This document shows positions 1 to 12,325 of a stretch of DNA of 64,000 nt, in pieces (the first letter of the stretch is position 1; each line of letters opens with the position of its first letter). The notes below the pieces were generated by a model, which saw nothing but the letters and a program-made list of their open reading frames with translations, was not told the origin of the DNA and ran no database searches. A program made the position numbers and the translations under genes. The DNA lies in assembly GCA_025266875.1 (NCBI GenBank), contig JALLLT010000006.1:868001-932000 (forward strand). The letters are read 5' to 3'. The DNA is from Fennellomyces sp. T-0311. Its lineage: Eukaryota; Mucoromycota; Mucoromycetes; Mucorales; Lichtheimiaceae.

Positions 1-1889
1 CCACACTCGCCAATAACGTTTTTTTCGGTTTCTGATCTGGGGTATTCTTCGTGTCTGATCCATCTATTGATCCGTCAATGGTAGCTTCTTTCTCTTCAGG
101 ACTACTCATTATACGCTGTGAATAAAAAGTTATATCGCGTGCGGCCAACTTTTTGATCCTTTATATATCATGCCAGAAAAAATATCTCAAGTATGGGAAT
201 TCCTTTCGGATCAACGCCACGATTACTTGGAAGACCGAAATTTCTGGGGATCGCGTTCTTACGGTCACACGCTTTTGTTTATGGAAGCCTTGACAAGTGT
301 AGTAATGTCACGTGGAGATATAGCTTGTTTTATTACTCTACACGGGCCTATTAATGGCCGTCGCTAAACTTTAGTGGTTTACAAATATGATGACAGACCT
401 GTATCACTTTTGATTTGCCGTTCACCCTTTTGAGCAAAGTGTATACATATTAAAATCTATGACGGCCATTCATTTCTGTACAAGAGTGTGTGGGAGCAGT
501 ACTTGAACAAACCATATATCTACTGTAATATAGGATATACGCACTATGTAATTGTCTCTGTCAAACTTGTCACCCAACTATCACTTTTTTGTACATAAAG
601 AGTCTTAAGAAGGCGCTAATTTACTGATTCCTGTGCATTTTTAAATGGTAACGATAGGTGTACGTAAGCTTTTCGACTTAATTTGTAAGGATAAAATGGG
701 GCAAGTGCGGCATACGATATCTTGGCTTTTACGTACATCAAAAAAGGAACAGTGCTCACGAATAGACGGGTACCCTTTTCCTAAACTAGAAACCGAGCCT
801 CGTGAATTACCGGATATGCCGTACTTGACAACGATTGAAAGGGTCCACATATATCTGCAGAATTCTAATGGGTCTGTACGGTAAATATTCCTGAAAATTA
901 CACACGACAAGTACCTTGTATATATCCCAATTGCAACAATGTATGCTCTTGACATTACGAGTTATGCACGTAAACACGTAATACTCATATATGCGTTACG
1001 CCAAGCACATACTCGACAGGATGAACAAAAAGTCATCAGGTTTACTTCTGTGGTAAACCGATCGATTTAAGTAAGTATTCGTCGTAAGCTCTGTGCAATT
1101 ATGGAACTTTTCCCCGGTGACTCATCAATCCGTAGTAACTTGGACAAACTAGGTAAATAAACGGTAAGCTGTAGCATATTGCATACGTAATCTCGTGCTA
1201 CCATGTCAGGTGATAACGCCATCGTGTATTGCGAGGCGAATACTTAATTCATTATAAACAGCAACACATCAGTCTATACATTAAAGCCAATGCCCTTGCG
1301 AGAAATATGGAAGGAGCTATTGAACTCCAGTGGATGTACATAATTCGATTGGCAAAAAAAATATTGCCTTTCAGCATGTAGAAGCACTTGCTACAATTCA
1401 AGTGACTTTTTGGTCACGCAGGCTTCATAGATGGTAAAGCATCACTTGTCAATCGAATAGACATCGGGGATCGGGGAGAGTTTCGACAGCGGATTGCTTG
1501 GTGCCGGTTAATTCGCTTTTGAGTATTGCTTATTCCTTATCGAAACTGGTGACATTTTATAAATCTGCGTGTGCGAAGGACCGTACGATGAGACATAGTG
1601 AAATCCAAACATAAGAAGCAAACGAAAAAGTATACCAAGATGAACAGCCTCTTCATAAATATGTCAGAGATCTTTAAAATATCTACGGTTCCCTTAGCAA
1701 TTGCAACTTTCATCTATTGCCATTCCATGAGATACGCGTATGTATACATCTGGATACATACGTAGTGTTACTACAATTTGAGTGTTGGAATACGATTTGA
1801 ATAGGCACGCCGTTTATATATTTATTACTACATAAACATATAACTTCTTTTTCTTTTCTACCAATACTGGTACATAGCAAGTAAGCCTG
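1..1889. other. AT-rich intergenic region, no supported gene
   Basis: This stretch holds only short open frames that overlap one another on both strands (for example about 640-955), with no recognisable domain, no convincing splice structure and AT-rich composition. I see no RNA gene or mobile-element signature. It probably serves as downstream sequence of the transporter gene that follows on the minus strand. Confidence 0.5.
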
Positions 1890-3809
1890 CTAAGCTGAAT
1901 CAGCAGTCTCTTTGTCCTTGCTTATAGAAGGATCAGTAGGTTGCTGTGGTGACACAGTGAACCGCACATTAGGGAGAAAAATGGCACAAACAAGTGCGAT
2001 ACCGGCAATAACTAATGGAATTATAAAGACATAACGGAATGCGCTCATATACGCGCTTATAATAGGGCCTTGTAATGCGATTGGCATGTCGCGTATGAGA
2101 AGATGATTTGTCAATGCTTCGTATTGTTGGCTAACAGCCAAGGTTTCGGAATCCATGCTACTTATCTGCGCAGATAGAAACGTTGATAGTAGCACTTGAT
2201 ATACCCCAATTGCCATCGATACCGAAAGAAACAAAAAGAAGTTACTCTAAGCAATAGTATTAGATGGGATAGTTGATTTATACTTTGTGAGCACACAGAT
2301 AATCTTACCAGGACAGTGGCCACTGCCAAATACTGCTCTTCTACTACCATCTGGACACTCAATACGCAATTCTGTTGGGACCATCCCATTGTAAGACCTA
2401 ATAATAAAGGATATTAGTGTTAAACTGGTTGTAATGTTTAAGAAACAATTACTCATGATAGTACGCACCACAAAAAGGCAAGAAGCATGCTTGGGTTCCC
2501 CAACTTGAGCTTTCGTTGACGGTATGGAAAAGACCTAACCCAAGAACATTGAGTGCGGCGCCAGCCACAGTGTACAGTTTGATGTACAGGAAAAACTTCA
2601 TTGATATACCACTGGCAATTGCGCCTGCGATAAGGCACGCCATAAAAGGAATCAACCGGACCCCTGATTCTGTGCTAGTCGCTCCAAAGACGGCTTGAAA
2701 CAGCATGGGTCCAAAGTAGGGTACACTAGCAAAACCAAAACCGAGACAACACAAGTACAGGTAAATTAAGAATACTTTGGGATCCAATATTATTCTCGGA
2801 GGCATCAGCTAGTCAAATTGCTAATAGGTAACCTTAAATAAGGAATGATAAACAAGATCCTGCTTACTGGTTCCTTTGAAATCCATCCTTCAGATACAAT
2901 TAGAAGAACAAGCGATACAAAGGCTGCTACGAACGGACCGATGCTATGTGCATTATTCCATCCGTACTAGAGAAGCCTATTAGCAGAGTGTGATTGTGTA
3001 CAAAGTAAAAAAGTAAAAAAAAAAAAAAAAGAAGAGTTTTAACCCGAGGGCCCCAACTGATTGCGAGCAAAATGCAAGTGACAAAGCTTGTCGAGAACAG
3101 TATGCCTAAATAGTCGATCCGCTTGATTTTGATCCATAGAGATTCTTTGCGAACTTTACTAGACTCCTTAAACAGGAGCACAGTGACGATAATATTCATT
3201 CGAAAAATCCAACGCCACGATAAATTGTCGACAAACGCACCACCAACGAGTGGACCAACGACACTTGATATTCCATAAACAACGATGAGTAATGCTTGCA
3301 TTCTCGGCCGCCAATCGAGAGGTGCAACATCGACAACGATGACAAACACCGTTGATGTGACTGTTCCAGATCCAACACCTTGAATCCCTCGGCCAGCTAT
3401 CAGACCATTCATAGTCGGAGTGACTAAAGTGATCAAGGATCCGATAATAAACGCCAATTGTTCCATAAGCAATATTGGTTTTCGGCCGAAAATGTCAGAA
3501 AACTAATGGCAATCGTTAGGTTTTGCCTACTACACATTGTTCTTGTGGTAATACCTTTCCTGCAATTGGTTGAAAGCAATTCATGCCAATGATAAACGAA
3601 GTGACAACCCAGGTCTGCTCTTCGATCGCATCGAGACTTGATGGAATTATGGACAGCGCTGGAGCAATTACGGTGGCATTAATCGACATGATGAACATGC
3701 AAAGCATGATGTTGCATAGAAGGACTGCACGCAACACTTGATCCAACAACGCTCACGTTGTGGCAATGCCTCCATCATTGAGTGCTTCTTTTTCATTCAC
3801 GTCGGCCAT
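1890..3809 (-). CDS. DHA2-type MFS transporter, probably damaged by an in-frame TGA
   Basis: Multi-exon gene for a 14-TM major facilitator (drug:H+ antiporter-2 type) of the plasma or vacuolar membrane. Visible pieces, N to C: TM1 with MSINATVIAPAL, the linker VVTSFIIGMNCFQPIAGK, motif A spliced as FSDIFGRKPILL, GRGIQGVGSGTVTS, a motif C-like SSVVGPLVGGAFVD, SWRWIF, then later TM helices and a hydrophilic tail ending KETADSA. Junctions GK/FSD, GPR/YGW, KEP/LMPP, FCG/LTMGW and ATVL/SNFF all join in frame with GT-AG introns. The only upstream ATG (3809) opens an 18-codon leader that runs into TGA at 3753-3755 in the same frame as TM1. The segment after SWRWIF looks several residues shorter than usual. 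Family assignment is firm. Whether it is functional is doubtful; the substrate is unknown. Confidence 0.75.
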
Positions 3810-5248
3810 GTTTCCACAACCTGGTACGGCGGACGAGTTCGCTTTAGCTATTTTTATATTACAGAGGGAATTGTAACCATCGGTGCGGAGAAAACGGCTC
3901 AAGTGTGCCTGGCAATGACATATCAGCACTGTGATCCATTGAAATTGTGGGGTGTACCGCGCCCTACAAGCGGAATTTCTTGTTTTAGGCAAAAAGACTA
4001 TACTGGAAGTACAAAAGCACCCTCCAAAGATAGGTATACGCCAGCTTCTTGATTTAGAGTATATAGAACTCGAAGAAATTCACCTAACGATATTTCGATT
4101 GGCTGATTGGCGGCACAAAAGCGCTATCATCGGCACTGTAAGCCGGGGTGAACAGCGAGTAAACGCAGTTGACAAATGTAACTTATAAATAAATCCTTGT
4201 GAATCTCCACATGTGCTATACATAGCAGATACACTGCTGTGCTCACCTTTTGGAAGACATAATTCAACATTCAAGTTTCGAGGTGATCGCTATATCATAT
4301 CAGTGTAGCTTTTTAATGAATTTTAGCTATTAACTTCCACTTAAGCTCATAAACTAAAAGCACCCGAAAACTGAGGATGCCAACCTTCAAGCAGATACCT
4401 ACTTTTTTCTACTATTGTATCTCTATTCGCGGAAACAAGAGGATCAAGATGTTTTAGATAAACTTTGATCGCGGTTTTAGGCGCCGGGGTCACAGTCCCC
4501 ATTGGTAGCAGACTGCATGATGTAACAACACATGCAAAACGCATGAGGTTATAATTGCAAGAAGTGCTTCTGAAGATGCTTTTCTGCGGCGATAACCCCA
4601 CATAGTATCGGTGTTTTAATGGCGTTGTCTAACTTGACGTATGCACCCTGTATACCATTCCATATACGCTTTGTTTACCAAATATATCGCAAAACTTCTT
4701 TCGCAGCAGTTAATTCAAAAGAAATGGGTTTACTAATAGAGAGTTATGTTAAAATTTACTTCGATATATTGTCAAGCCATGTCTGGATTTCCCTATAATG
4801 CATAAAAGAGAAGATAATAAACGTGGCGTGCTTGACTCTTACTAATTAAATGCTTCAGAGAGATACGACAGATACGTATGCCGTTGGCTAAAGATACAAT
4901 ATTTCGAGGAATATACAAGCACATATACATTAATCCTCTTGCTATCTTTCCCATCATCCTTAGCAACAAGATATCGAAGAATAAATGTGTTGGGGACAGC
5001 AGGAGGCAAAAGCAAGGTGCAAGAATATATCTTGCCATGATTTACGTAGGATTCTAGTTAGTGGCATCCAATAAGCAATCGATACACATACCCCAGTAGG
5101 ATGTCGGATTTGAATTCATCACTGTCAAACCATATTAGCTAGCGCTTAAAGTATGCAAAAGTGTAATCACTGATATTCGAAAGTTAAAGTCCGCCGATGC
5201 GGGGATGGTGTCTCGCAAGCTGGTTTCTTACCTTACGTTTTGGTAACC
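3810..5248. other. Intergenic region, no supported gene
   Basis: Between the minus-strand transporter and the next plus-strand gene. It contains only scattered short frames without recognisable motifs. It presumably includes both divergent promoters, but I see no distinct element. Confidence 0.45.
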
Positions 5249-5789
5249 ATGGAAGACAGCAGCCCCTATCGCGATTACACGGACGATGAGCTCATTCGGA
5301 TACTCGAGCGACAACGGGAAGAACACCAGCGATTCTTTGAAAGTGGAGATATTCTCGACGACATTGATCACGACGATCGTCATCTTGGCATAAAGCGACC
5401 ACCTGTACCGGACATGCGCTTTGAACCCCAATTCAGGAAATCCGTGGCAGCAATGAGAGAAAACGGTGCCACCAACGCGCAGATTTTTTTCTCTGCAGTC
5501 ATTGTGAACCAATTCGTCATGCCATTCATTAACGGTTTTTCTTGGAGTTTGTTGTCTCACGTGTGGCGTTGGTGGCGAGTGCGCGATGCCACTGCGGCTG
5601 CACGTCCTTCCTCCCAGTCATCGTTCTTCAGAGGTCTCAAGCACGGTATCTCCAAATGGGTCCGGTATGTGCAATGAATATATTCATATGGAGCTCTGCT
5701 GACTTTTCTTCAACAGCAATGTGTACGACACTTTTGTACACTTGCCCGCTCTCACACAAGAGCCAGCAGGATTTGCACGAACCAACTAG
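5249..5789 (+). CDS. Small conserved-looking protein with one hydrophobic segment, function unknown
   Basis: Two exons, 5249-5664 and 5717-5789, intron GTATGT...CAACAG; the junction completes an Arg codon and the reading continues to a TAG. The product starts MEDSSPYRDYTDDELI, about 160 residues. The N-terminal third is acidic and predicted helical (ELIRILERQREEHQRFF), followed by RPPVPDMRFEPQF, then a hydrophobic stretch (about residues 80-105, IFFSAVIVNQFVMPFINGF) and a WRWWR cluster. That pattern suggests a single-pass or membrane-associated protein. The start at 5249 is preferred because it is the first ATG of the frame. I do not recognise a named family; the pattern resembles short fungal proteins annotated only as DUFs. 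Confidence 0.7.
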
Positions 5790-6210
5790 AATATATCGAT
5801 TGCATTAAAGTATATCCGGCACGATGCATTCTTAAAAGTAAAATCTCTCATTTCTTTTGCTCTATAACCTACTTGCTACCATGACAACATGTCACCTGGA
5901 TATAGCAAAGTGATGCGAATCGTCGTAGTACAGTAGAGGGATAAGATACTGCAGAGTAGTTATATGAGATATCGCCTGGCTTCTTTTCTGATCAATGTAT
6001 ATAAAGGAGCACGTGATAGCTCTTTATCAAAAGAGCGCATCTCACTTAAAGTTCATGCTTGAAGAAACCACTGCTTCCCTTGCATGCCACTGAAACATGT
6101 CACACTGAAGGTTACAGACACTGTTTGATTGGATCGGGTAATTATATCTACCGAATGACTACTTAAGAGCTTGCGGACCTTTGGAGGTACCTTCTTTCTT
6201 TGACAGTAGT
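5790..6210. other. Intergenic spacer, promoter region of Rtf2
   Basis: No gene seen. The sequence lies between two plus-strand genes and should carry the 3' UTR of the first and the promoter of the second. No specific element is evident. Confidence 0.4.
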
Positions 6211-7253
6211 ATGGGTAACGACGGAGGATCTATACCAAGACGCATCGAGCTAGTCAAAGAAAAAGCAAAGGAAGTCAAGATCAATCCTGATCTTGAGCGG
6301 ATCGCTGCATGGTTCCACTGTGCCTTATCAAAGGTAGCCGTAAACAAGACAGTGCAGTGAATTCATTACTAATCTATAATACAGCAACCACTCCAAACAC
6401 CTATTGTATCGTGCGGTCTTGGTAAATTATACAATCAGGATGCCATTATCGAATATCTCCTTGACAAGAATGCTTATGGTGATGGCGACAAGATCTGCTC
6501 CCACATCAGTTCACCCAAAGACACCATAAAGTTGAACCTGACACCAAATCCAGCTTACGATGAAACCAAATCCGTCAAAGATTCCACAACAATGGGTCAC
6601 CTCGACAAGGAAATGAAGAGTCGATTTATCTGCCCAATCTCAATGAAGGAGATGAATGGCAAGCACCGATTTGTCTACCTCGATACCTGCGGCTGCGCCT
6701 TTGCAGAACAGTCGTTAAAGGAGATCAAGTCGAAAGAATGTGTCAATGTAAGTACTTTCTGATTGTTGAGGATCCAGGAATTCACATAAATATAGTGTGG
6801 TAAGCCGTTCGAAGCTGAGAATGTGATCGTGATCAACCCCAGCAAAGAAGAGTTGGAAGGCATGAAGGCTGTTATGAAGGCCAAGAAGGCAAAGGCAAAG
6901 GCTGAGAAGGTAAAGGATGGAGTAGTATCATGTGTAGGCCAAGAAACTTACGAGGCTCGGTTGGTATGTATTAGAGAGCAAAGAAGGCTGCCAAGCAAGA
7001 TGGGTCGGGAGACAAGGAGAAGAAGCGAAAGCGAGATAATGTATCACCGCCGCAGTCGAGCCTAGCACCACCAGCAAAAAAATCCAACATTTCTTCATCG
7101 GCAGCTGCTGCAGTCATGGGTAAAGTCGCGCAAGAACTCGCAGAGAAAGAAAAGAACAAGGAGATGTCACAGGCAGTCAAGAGTATATACGCAAAGAAGG
7201 AGGTTAAGGGAAATTATCTGACCATGGGTACATTTAATCGCTATGCGTCCTAA
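6211..7253 (+). CDS. rtf2: Replication termination factor 2 (Rtf2)
   Basis: Rtf2 acts in the nucleus at stalled or programmed replication fork barriers and carries a C2HC2/RING-like Rtf2 domain. Four exons (6211-6333, 6385-6747, 6796-6909, 6975-7253) sum to 879 nt, 292 residues. It begins MGNDGGSIPRRIELVK, as expected for the family. ALSKQPLQTPIVSCGLGKLYN gives the first Cys-containing motif, RFICPISMKEMNGKHRFVYL the second, and CGCAFAEQSLKEI plus the spliced CVNCGKPF complete the metal-binding set. A lysine-rich tail (KAKKAKAKAEK) leads to the family-typical ending GNYLTMGTFNRYAS. It converges on the methyltransferase gene with about 100 bp between stop codons. Assignment is strong. Confidence 0.95.
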
Positions 7254-7353
7254 ATGGGACCGATCATTTTTTTTCTGTAAATATTTTCACAATATAGCAT
7301 TTTATTCCATCTTTCGTTTGATAAATTTGTCATTTCGGACGCTGGATGGCGCT

Positions 7354-8505
7354 TCACTGCATGGGTTTCTGCGCGTACATACGATAAAGAAGCATTGATG
7401 TTTTAAGTTCGCCACATTCTTCCATAATCTCAGACATGTGCTTTTCGTACGACTCGCGATCCTGTAACTCGGGATGCATCTTTACAAATATTGGTTGAAA
7501 CTGATGACGAAGCACACTGATGACGTTCTCTCGAATCCTATATCGTTCGTAAATTAACAATGTATCATAACCCCAAATTCGATGAGTAGGCCATCATGCT
7601 TACCACGAATCATTGGATGGTCCGATATGTCCAATAGGGAAGAGCCGAGGTCTGTTTTGAATGTGGACAGCACCAGCATCGATCAGATATTTCTCCAGCT
7701 CTCTAGTGGCTGACATTCTGACCCCTCTCTCTCGAGCATATTGAATCACTAAGATTACACAGCTTTAACCTGGAATCGCTTGCATCAAAGGGTAGTAACT
7801 TACTGGCATTGTTCACGGCTTCATATTTCGGTCCAAGATTGAAAACATCCGTTGGTATCACTTCTGTTAATTCAATCCATCCTCCAGGTTCTACTATCCG
7901 CATAAACTCCTTCAAAAGAGTAGGCCAACTATGCTCCGGTATACCACCCACCAAAAATTGCTGACGGATAAAGCCAAAGTGGTTATCAGGAAACGGCAGT
8001 GGTTCAAGGACATTATGGCACGAAAACTTGCAATTGGCAAGGTCAGCCGCATTATTGCCTGTTGGAAAGACTGGCGAGAGGTCGATCCCATAGAATGTCG
8101 ACTGAGGATATTCCTTATACATGTCCAAAATCCATGTTCCAGGTCCTGTTCGATGCATACTTAATTATCTCTATAGAGACACCATATCCGCATTAGTTAC
8201 CACATCCGGAATCAAGCACGTTTGTTCCCTTGGCGAGGTAGTCATGAACTGGTGCGTCAAAATTTCCGCCGCAAATGGCCGTAACAGCCGCGCTCTGTTT
8301 CCGCAAGCGCTCCTTTTCTGTATGGAAGTGTTTGCGTAGAATTATTATAACGCCTATGATACATTGCATGGAAGCATTTAACCATTATACCTGTCTCGTC
8401 ATGGGATAGCAAATAGAAGCTTTTATTATTTTGCGAATCAGAAGTCTCTGGTTGTCGAGACTTGATACTATCGCCATGGGGAGAATGGTGTTCAGTGTCT
8501 AGCAT
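7354..8505 (-). CDS. SAM-dependent class I methyltransferase, substrate unknown
   Basis: Minus-strand gene with several introns. The first exon gives MLDTEHHSPHGDSIKSRQPE. Splicing then produces FDAPVHDYLAKGTNVLDSGC and GPGTWILDMYKEYPQSTFYG, so the SAM-binding motif I is DSGCGPGTW and motif II is FYGIDLS. DNHFGFIRQQFLVGGI and VEPGGWIELTE are the usual post-I and motif III regions, and the protein ends LLYRMYAQKPMQ. Many such enzymes occur in fungi, often near secondary-metabolite genes; a P450 gene lies just upstream on the same strand, but I see no synthase that would make this a cluster. The motif call is firm, the substrate is unknown. Confidence 0.85.
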
Positions 8506-9831
8506 TGTTATGTTTTAGAGTTTACGAAATATTTGTATGATGGTTCTGCAATACAAGAAAGTTCAGATATCCTTTATATATAGCAAGTGCTGCGTCCAAA
8601 TTTAAATGAATGCGCCATGACGCGTATGCATAGAGCCCCAGTCTCCTTTTCTCTACTAAACATAGGGTGTTATATCATTAGATTCTCTCCTAAGCAATAT
8701 CCTTGTGCTATAAGTGTGGTCAATATTATCTGGAAATGTTGATATACTAACAGCGTGAGTTCTGGTGGTTTTGGATCTCTCATGTAAGCTCACGTACATG
8801 TTCAATATGTATGTATGTATGTACATACATGAAAAATTGCTTTCAATTTTCTCGACACGACTTGAGCATTTTTCGCGAGACTACTACTGTGGAACAACTG
8901 GCTGTTTACTCTTAACTTTGCAGGCTCGTGCTTTGGCATAGGAAATACTTTGGCCGAAAACATATAGGGGCAAGGAGATCTAGTTGTATTAGTGCAAGCG
9001 TAAATGGTTCAACCGCATAGATATATATGCCGTTTAAACAGTTTTCCCGACAACTATACGGGCATAGTTTCGCCGATGCATCATGATATACAATTCTGTA
9101 CCCCTTGGAATAACTGGCGCTTGCTACCCGTTGTTTTAACTGAAGATATCCACTTTCTGAGTTTTCTGTGAACTTTGAAGTCATCGTACTATCTCGCTCT
9201 ACCAGTGCTATGGGTGCGTATCGCCGAAACCATATCGTCGAACGGACGTATTAAAAAACAAGAGCCTTTTTGTCTGTATGATACTATACTGACAGAATTA
9301 TACAAATTTTTATACGATGGATGAAAAAGAATAATTATGACTCACAGTAGCATCCCTAAATCGAACCATACTGATATGGATTACATGAAGATACCCTATG
9401 ATCAAACTTAATCCTTTTTGACGCGCTTAATTTTGGTTATAGGCAGCAGGATGCATTGCAGCACTGATGGTTTTCGGCAAGTCCTCCACCTGCAAGGATC
9501 CGGGCCGACTATATATCATTAACTTTACTCTCCTCATTGTTTACTACCCCTTTATTACAAACATTTGAACTAGTGACTGGGACTGTAGTTATTTTTCTAT
9601 ACAATAAATGAATATCAATATACAGGTTTACTATCGGTTATTTAGACTTATACGGACATTTTTAATAGTGTAATCTTACTTGTAGAAAGTTATGTAAATA
9701 CAAGCGCCCACAAGAAAACAAACGCTTACATATGACGGTAGAGATGAGGTCTAGTATATGTTGCACATTCTTAAAAAAAGCTACTGTTTATTCATATTTT
9801 TGCAAGAAGACCATGTGTGGATGTAGATCTA
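8506..9831. other. Intergenic region with a short TATG/TACA repeat
   Basis: No supported gene. A small microsatellite-like palindrome of TATG and CATA units lies near 8805-8832. An isolated minus-strand open frame of about 90 residues (8912-9184) has no recognisable features and no splice context. Confidence 0.45.
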
Positions 9832-11883
9832 CTAAATTTTTCGCTGAATCATAACTTTGCCACTGGGAATACCAGTATCTATGCCAGTTGGAAACTTGAT
9901 TGGACCGCATGGTGTGATTTTGTAGTCTCGTATCAGAGCCGATACAATCGTCTTGATTTCTTGCAAAGCAAACCATCGACCACTACGTACAACAGTTAGG
10001 AAAGATTATTCTATCGGGAGGATCTTGATTATGGCATTTTTTTCACTTACGGGCAAGCATGTTTTCCTTCGCCAAACACCAAATAGTCATCACCAATCTT
10101 GGTCGCAGGACGATCGGTATTGACAAAACGGAATGGCTCAAATGTGTCGTGGTTGCCATGGATATCCCTTTGCAAATTGCTATCTCGATGGTTTGACCAA
10201 ACGTTCAGCAGAACGTTGTCGCCTAAAAGTCATGCGTTCAGTGATACGAACAGAATCGTACGGTAGGGTAAAAAGACAAACCTGGTTTGATAACAACTCC
10301 GTTACTCAAGGCAATATTTCCGCCGGATACATTTCTGTGTGGAAGTGCAAAAAAATCGTTTTTAAACCGCAAGGCTTCGCGACATACGCTATCTAGCTTG
10401 ACTAGCTTGCGAACTACTTCGCCTGTGAAAAGAGTACTGCCTCCGAGTACCTCGTTTTGCTCACGAAGGAGTTCTTCGATAATGTCAGGATGCTGGAGCA
10501 ACCGATAAAGTACAATCGTTCCATGCTCGGTGGTTGTGTGTACTGATGCGAAAATCAACACAATCATCCAATTGGCGTAATAGTTGTAAATGTCTATATC
10601 GCAAGTGGGCGGGGGTGGATAGTTTTCTATGATCTCTTGCAGGATATCCTCCTATATCAAGGCACAATCGTTAGTAAAGATAAAAAAATTTTAATTCGAT
10701 TAGCAACGTACCGGTCTGGTCCAAGAGGGATCATTTCCAGCGAGTCCTTGTAGACGTCTGTCAATTTCCGGTGCCATAGATTTCATAAGCTGTCGCCTGT
10801 GGTTTCTCACTCGTTGCGAGTGCTTTCCAGAATACCTTTGTAAATGATGTGAGAATTCATATGCTATCTTTTACTGATATATCCTAATTTTACCACATTC
10901 GTATTTGGTTTATTCTTTCAAAGTAATGCAGCCATTTGTTGTCGAAACGAATTTCGGAACCGACTTCAGTTGTGATATTCTTGAATGTTTCGACCAGATC
11001 TTCATCTTTGCAGAGGTGTTCGCCGACAAAGATCGAGGCACTGGCTTTGGCAACCATGTGCTGAACGGTTGAGAAAAGATTTTCAAGTACTCGAGGTTCT
11101 ATATATTAAATGTTAGATTGCATTGCAAAAGTTGGTTTCAAAATAATAGTACCTTTCAGATCCCCCAGTGCCTCTTTCAAACCAATGTTGAGCTGCGAAA
11201 CAAATCGTTAGGTCATTGCAAACAATAGCGGCGCAGGTAAACTTACATAGTCCACAGCACGAGGTATGTACTTCTTCATTTGCGCAGTAAGTGACTTTAC
11301 AATAACCTCGCGAAAACGCTTGTCATCAATTTGACTCTCTGGTATGTTGGTCAGCAAACGAATGTCGAATCGCTAATATAACACAGTTGAGTCGCTTGAG
11401 AGAGTAAGATTGAGTTATTTCTTACCGTTCTAAACCCTTCTGCAAAGCTAAAGTTGTTGTTGAGCAGGATCTCGCGGACATAGTTGCCCGAAACTACTGT
11501 CTGCAGCTGCGATACGTATGCATGTTAGCACGAATGGCACCACGTGGGTGTGAATTCACGAGCTTACTCTCCCAAAGATATGCACCCGAAATACAGGACC
11601 CAGTTCTGCGCTCCATTTTTCGACAAACGCTGCTGGATCCTTCTTGTATTCCTCAGTGGAGCCAAACATTGGATGGGTGTATGGGACCGTCGGGCAATAG
11701 GCGCCATCCTGCTGCATATACGCGCAATGTGAGCATTAAGATAAAGTGTAACGTCTGGTATGCGCTTACGTCGTTTTCAGACCCATGTTGATAGAATGCA
11801 TACGCTGCGAGGAAGACAGCGGCCCCAATGAGGCCTAAGCGTCGCTGGTCAGATTGTAGGACAAGATCTTGAATAATAGGCAT
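9832..11883 (-). CDS. Cytochrome P450 monooxygenase
   Basis: Membrane-anchored haem-thiolate monooxygenase, presumably in the ER. The N-terminus (MPIIQDLVLQSDQRRLGLIG and the following AAVFLAAYAFY) is a signal-anchor. Later exons give VPYTHPMFGSTEEY, an I-helix region (NWMIVLIFASVHTTTEHGT, with the Thr-Thr pair), the K-helix ExxR as CREALR, ALPHRNVSGG, and the Cys-ligand loop VFGEGKHACPGRWFALQEIK with Cys as the fifth haem ligand. The last exon ends GKVMIQRKI. Several short introns separate these pieces. All landmark motifs are present and I see no break. Subfamily and substrate cannot be set from this; the look is that of the large Mucoromycota P450 families. It lies upstream of the methyltransferase on the same strand. 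Confidence 0.9.
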
Positions 11884-12325
11884 TCTTTTTTGCCAAGACT
11901 AGGTAAATGAACCAAAATGAGAGGGAAGAATGTTGAAACATTGACTGTTTTTAAATGTTATCGCGTTGCTGGAATACCACATGATCACATTAACCGCAGT
12001 AAAGGGGCTTGGATGTTTTTTTTCGTTGACCTCCTCGCCAGCATCATGATCGTAAGTTATGGTGTCCGCTAATACCCAGTTGGCATCATCATGCATGCAG
12101 GATTGATACCTGCGGGCCTGCTTCTTTTAGAATGGTCGGATGTTTTGATCACTTGTTCCCGGATAGCGCCTGTTCCGTTCAATTGGTTTATTGATATTTA
12201 TAGGTTTAGCTTTCTACAACAAAAATCAAGGAGATGTTTTACAGGAAGTGTGTATGTATATATGGGCAAAGGGGCTGAGATGGTATGCGGTAATGGTGGG
12301 ATGACTATACAAAACAGTGAGGCTA
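11884..12325. other. Intergenic spacer between NAR1 3' end and P450 start
   Basis: About 440 bp with no gene. It should contain the P450 promoter and the NAR1 3' UTR. Nothing distinctive seen. Confidence 0.4.

Noticed and set aside
8805..8832. TATG/CATA palindromic run as a regulatory site
   Set aside because: Simple microsatellite far from a start codon.
9788..11883. P450 and methyltransferase as a secondary-metabolite cluster
   Set aside because: No polyketide, peptide or terpene synthase lies nearby; the flanking genes are Rtf2 and Nar1.
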